This document shows, in pieces, positions 59,680 to 64,000 of a DNA stretch of 64,000 nucleotides (positions within the stretch are counted from its first letter, which is position 1; each line of letters starts with the position of its first letter). The stretch lies in NCBI GenBank assembly GCA_963457665.1, contig OY735206.1, forward strand, positions 58,508,735 through 58,572,734, in the 5' to 3' direction. The DNA is from Thysanoteuthis rhombus. Lineage: Eukaryota; Mollusca; Cephalopoda; Oegopsida; Thysanoteuthidae. The translations under genes and the position numbers were made by a program. The notes beneath the pieces were generated by a model that had not been told where the DNA came from, ran no database searches, and worked only from the letters and a program-made list of their open reading frames with translations.

Positions 59680-61731
59680 AAGTTTCTACGTTTGACTACT
59701 CATTTTTTTCCCGTTGAATACATTTTTATATAATAGCAAATCTTTTCTTCGGATGAAAAAAAAATGAACAGAGAAGTGAACAAATAAGCCAGACTTCGCT
59801 TCTGGGGGAACGTTGAATTAGTAAAAAATATTAGAAAAATCTTAAAACATCAAAGTTAAACCATAAGCACATAATAAATGGAAAGGAAAACTATTTAATC
59901 AGCTCAGGGTGGCATTTTTTCTTTCGACCTTCGGGATCAAATATAAACAAATACAGAAAAAAAAAAACCAGAGCTGAGAGGAATGAAAAACAACCGAAAG
60001 AATCAGACATATGAATATTTCTCTAACTTTTATTTCTCGAAAAATCAATATTTTACGTATTTCAAACTTTGTTCAAGTTTTGGAATGTTGGTACTTACGT
60101 AATCACGTAATATCAAAAATGTGCCCAGCATACAGCAATCTATTTCGAAATTATGTGGGTGAATTATAAGTCTAAAGTTATAGACGCATTTAAAGTATGT
60201 ATTCTATTTTTTCCAATATCTCTTTTAGCTGCTTGCAGTTCGTTATGTATCAACAAAATGCTATTCACGAACAGGGAAAATTATTAATGCCTAACGGAAC
60301 CATTTGGACCTTATAAAAATATATTTGAAAAGATAAACTCTATAATGGTACTGGAAGGGGGGAGATTATGCTGCAAGTTTTCTACGGCAACATCATTAGG
60401 ACCAGACAGAAAATATTCAAATATTAAAGACAATAAGAAAGATAACACTGTAAAAATTCAACAGTCGAGATGATATAGTTGTACTGAGAATACTTGAGAG
60501 GGGTATACGAATAACTAGTATTAGCATCTCAGAACAAATAGATGAGACACAAACCACATGAAAGTTTGTTCGGAAAAGACAGAAAAATGAGCAATTATTA
60601 TTAGGGCTAAGCCTGAAAAAAGACTAAATCCATAAAAAGTGCAAGTAGCAAATTAGTTTAGTATATGCAGACAATTGAATTTAGCACAGAGTAGAGATAG
60701 CCTTGGGGAAAAGAAAAAAAAAGAGACGTATCAAGGGACTTTTGAAGTTAATCATATCACACTTTCAAAGCAAGAAAAGCTGATTTAATCTTCATAAATA
60801 GAAATATAAACCCATCACATTCATAGATTTAACTGCAAAACTGAAAGGTAATTAATAGCCTGACGCAAAGCATAAATGTCAGAGAAAAATCCATACTGGA
60901 ATTTGAAAGTACGCTCCTAATCAACGGAACGCAGGGAACAGTTTTCAATCATCATTAGAGATCTTATCAGGTTCGATTCTGTTCAAAAGCGAATATGATT
61001 TTGGCATAGAATTTTGTTTAGTGCCTGACGTTGTTCCAGCGTGCAAATTTATTTTCTTGACTATAATGCTACTTTAAGGACAAATATGCTCAGACTTTTG
61101 AGAATTCGTGACGAACAACACTGCAGAGAGCAATATTGTAACTGAGAATAAGTCTTAAAGTATTTAGGTTTTTCACTTTATTGTGGTCAAACATGTTAAT
61201 CTTCTGCTGATAAACTAAGACTGAAATAAATATCCGGTCCGTATCTTCCACGATATTTGCATGTGGCAACAAAGTTGCCAAAATGATAGTTCGAACAAAT
61301 ACTATAAAACTGTAATGATATATTATAAGAAAACAAAATATCTATGTAAAACAAGATTGCCAGCATTTTCATATTATTCTAACAAGACTAGTCTTCAAGC
61401 AAACAAGATTAACAAACATTGAATACATTCTTCGAAAAAAGAAATTTAAAAGTACTTCATTGATAAAAAAAAAATCCTGAAATCAGACCCAAACAACAAT
61501 TCTGGCCTTAATTGAATGTAGTCAACGAACATATAAAGTAAATATGAAATGTTACATGAAGGACATGATTGATTCCCGGATAAAAACAAAAATCATTTAT
61601 AGAAATAAAAGGCCCTCCGAATAAACTTAACTGAAAATATGTTTTAGAATTCTCTATTATATGAGTTAATATAAAATTTGGTGACATAATGTATAGTAAT
61701 ACGCTGCTCAACATTTATTCTTGTCTTTCCC

Positions 61732-61734
<3 letters not shown>
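59680..61734. other. Gene-free AT-rich stretch
   Basis: Short frames at 61090-61281 and 61508-61714 on the minus strand lack recognisable domains. No repeat family seen in about 2 kb. Confidence 0.3.

Positions 61735-61761
<27 letters not shown>
61735..61761. repeat. (TA)n microsatellite
   Basis: Short TA tract bordering the following element on its left. Confidence 0.9.
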
Positions 61762-61764
<3 letters not shown>

Positions 61765-62269
61765 GTGAACTGTAGAGAGTGAGACAGACCCGGGAGTGAA
61801 GTGTTTGGAGGTAAGGTTTATTAATCCTTATAAGTAAATTGTCCATAAATGTTTCGGGATTCTTCCCATCATCAGTGGTGTGTGCTGTGTGAGTGTGTAC
61901 TAAAATTTCCCATGTGGAACCAGAGTCCACTGTCAGGAGCTATGCATTATGGGTAAATTGTGTTGTCAGGGCTGCTGGAGGCCTCCTGCTGAGTGGGAGA
62001 ATGTCCAGTAAGGTATCAGGTCTTTGGTTAAACGGTAGCAGTTGGTCTTGGGGAGTGATGTGGAGTTAGATTTTTTGGTATGTTAGGGGTAGTGTAAATG
62101 GAGGGGTTGTGAGGTCAAGGAGCTACATAGGTATCAGCCTTATAAGTTATTGAAAATATGTTGGCTATGATTTGGACAGGGGTTATAACTGGCTAAGGTG
62201 AAATTTTTCCTATGGGTCTGGGTGACTTTGAAGCTTCCATTATTGAATGTGTCTTAGATGTGGGTGTGA

Positions 62270-62272
<3 letters not shown>
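61762..62272 (-). mobile_element. Possible Penelope-like terminal sequence between two TA arrays
   Basis: About 510 bases, clearly less AT-rich than the flanks, lie exactly between TA arrays at 61,735-61,761 and 62,273-62,339. On the minus strand it contains CACTGATGATGGGAAGAATC then CCGAAACATTTATGG, resembling the CTGATGA...GAAAC arrangement found near ends of Penelope-like elements. No coding match is visible. Family and orientation are inferences. Confidence 0.4.

Positions 62273-62339
<67 letters not shown>
62273..62339. repeat. (TA)n microsatellite
   Basis: TA repeat of about 67 bases. Confidence 0.95.
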
Positions 62340-62342
<3 letters not shown>

Positions 62343-63149
62343 CAGGATAATCTCTTCTCTACATCTTTCATAAAAGATAACGGAAAGGAGCATCTTTTGA
62401 AATTATTTTACTATTCTTTCGTTTTTTTCGTATAAGTGAACGGATAACTGGTCTCAAAATATACCTGTACAGAGATTTCTTTCTGCTCGTGTAAATTTGT
62501 GTGTGTATCATACTTAGTTATATTAATTTGTACAGTAATACCTTAGCCGTACTAAAATTGGCACAAATCAAATCAGCATTGTTCGAGGGATCGGATCTGA
62601 TGCGACACCAGATGTCTGCTGCCTTTAACAAGGATTGAATCAATTACTAATGACTCATAAAAAAAAGCAGAGACTTTTAACTTGTTAGTAAGTTTCTATT
62701 TACTACTATTAGTAAACGCTGTACTAGTACAGACTATTACAGACAAAGAAAGGCATTTATTATTAAACTTTCAAATTAATTGCTACTGTTCGCAATGGAA
62801 CTTTGATTGATATGCTCTTAAAATTTTGGAATTGAACTGATAACAACTTTAATAATGGAAGATATTCGACGAACTCGCTAACCCGCCTGGTTCTCAAAAA
62901 AATGAAAATAGGACTCAGGTGGCTGAAAACAAGCTTGAAAATCAAGTGTCGATATGAATTGTCTGGAAGTTAGATAATAGTGAGGACGCAATTTCCCGTG
63001 TGCATTTGCAGATTTTTATTGATTAGCTTAGTTAAAATACTGAGGTAGGTGGAAATATGTTTGGAATTTTTGGTTTAACCCATCGATTGGAATTTGGCCC
63101 CAGACTTCTGTCAGCCAAAAATAATATAACAACACCAAACATTGTCATT

Positions 63150-63155
<6 letters not shown>
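62340..63155. other. Gene-free stretch
   Basis: AT-rich with no recognised repeat family, and a 60-residue minus-strand frame at 62763-62945 without a domain. Confidence 0.3.

Positions 63156-63192
<37 letters not shown>
63156..63192. repeat. (TA)n microsatellite
   Basis: Short TA array. The following 250 bases are unrecognised. Confidence 0.95.
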
Positions 63193-63194
<2 letters not shown>

Positions 63195-63446
63195 TTCGTA
63201 TGCATATTTCTTCTGTTAGCTGACCAAGCACAAAACCATGATAAACCAAGTATGTAGGGAGCTAGAGGGACATACTGTACATCTACCTACTACCTTGCAT
63301 CATGTAATTTTTCTAATAGCTACATGTCAGTATCTGATGGTTCGAATAGTTACTCGAAAATTTGGGATAAACTATTATGCGAGGGGTATTTTAGGGGGGC
63401 ATCGTTATTCCAATACCCTCTGGGAAAGCTGATAAGATTCTCATTG

Positions 63447-63522
63447 ATATATATATATATATATAAATATATGTGTGTGTGTGTGTGTGTGCGTATGTGT
63501 GTGTGTGTGTGTGTGTGTGATC
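63447..63522. repeat. TA then TG microsatellite
   Basis: Short TA run, then TG with TGCGTATG interruptions. The last 480 bases of the window hold nothing I recognise. Confidence 0.9.
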
Positions 63523-64000
63523 GTGTGAAGAATTAAACCAATAATCTACTTTTGACTGATTTTCTTCATGACTGGTGATCTTTCTATCAACACTTGGAAT
63601 GTACTTGAACTTAAAAATTGGATAACTTTGATTTTTTTATGATGCTTGATCTTTCTATGTCCATGAATTCTGATCTTGCTCTGTTAACGAAGGAGAGGAA
63701 ATCAGTCACATGATCGACGGAGACAGTCGAACGAGCCATCGTCGGTGACTGGAAACTATTAAGGAAATGAATAAGCATCAACATTTTGCCCATAAGCAGT
63801 AAAAGATATTAAGCTGTTAGGTTGAGATTCATGCTCATAATTACTGGAAAATTACCGGAAAATTGAGACTAGTCCCATGAATATTTGCAAAAACTCAGGG
63901 GACATGATGAATAATGAATCAAAATCACAGTGCTATTGAGGAAGGCGAAGATGGCAGTAACCACATGAAAATCGATATGTGAGTTTTTGTAATAGTAATG

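Overview
This window is AT-rich animal nuclear DNA with no host gene that I can support. It has very dense dinucleotide microsatellites, mainly (TA)n, (CA/TG)n and (CT/GA)n, with tri- and tetranucleotide arrays. It also holds many decayed fragments of one RTE-type LINE, a Penelope-like element, a mariner transposase remnant and tRNA-derived SINE-like repeats. This mix fits a cephalopod mollusc such as an octopus best. That is an inference from repeat content, not from a marker gene. There are no bacterial-style operons, no rRNA, no intact tRNA gene and no CRISPR array.

Layout. 0-3 kb: AAT, TCTA/TA and CT microsatellites. 3.2-4.1 kb: minus-strand RTE LINE fragment. 4.2-9.2 kb: microsatellites, a SINE-like copy and a repeat copy at 7.7 kb. 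9.25-10.5 kb: 3' end of a different LINE on the minus strand, with an ATC/ATT tail. 11-14.6 kb: a 21-bp tandem repeat, SINE-like copies and a degenerate tandem repeat of about 180 bp. 15-20 kb: unclassified sequence and large TA/CA arrays. 20.3-32 kb: RTE fragments (20.3, 25.1-26.0 and 29.5-32.0 kb) interleaved with copies of an unclassified repeat of about 400 bp. 33.5-35.5 kb: paired repeats, an RTE fragment and a TATC array. 38.7 kb: RTE 3' end. 43-45.5 kb: TACA array and a Penelope-like remnant. 46.8-48.05 kb: RTE RT-domain fragment. 49.2-50.35 kb: pseudogene of a multicopy uncharacterised metazoan protein family. 55-57.3 kb: SINE, RTE 3' end and a possible solo LTR. 58.2-58.5 kb: mariner fragment. 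58.8-59.7 kb: large microsatellite and palindrome block. 61.7-62.3 kb: possible Penelope-like terminal sequence between TA arrays.

All recognisable coding sequence is mobile-element or pseudogene material broken by stops and frameshifts, so nothing here is expected to make a working protein. Most of the long open frames are microsatellite translations. The most informative structures are an RTE insertion with an internal inversion at 25.1-26.0 kb that matches twin priming, an unclassified repeat family present in six places, the 49-kb pseudogene, and a degenerate hammerhead-like core near 61.86 kb. I found no convincing new biological system. Family assignments rest on protein motifs recognised from memory and would need database searches to confirm.
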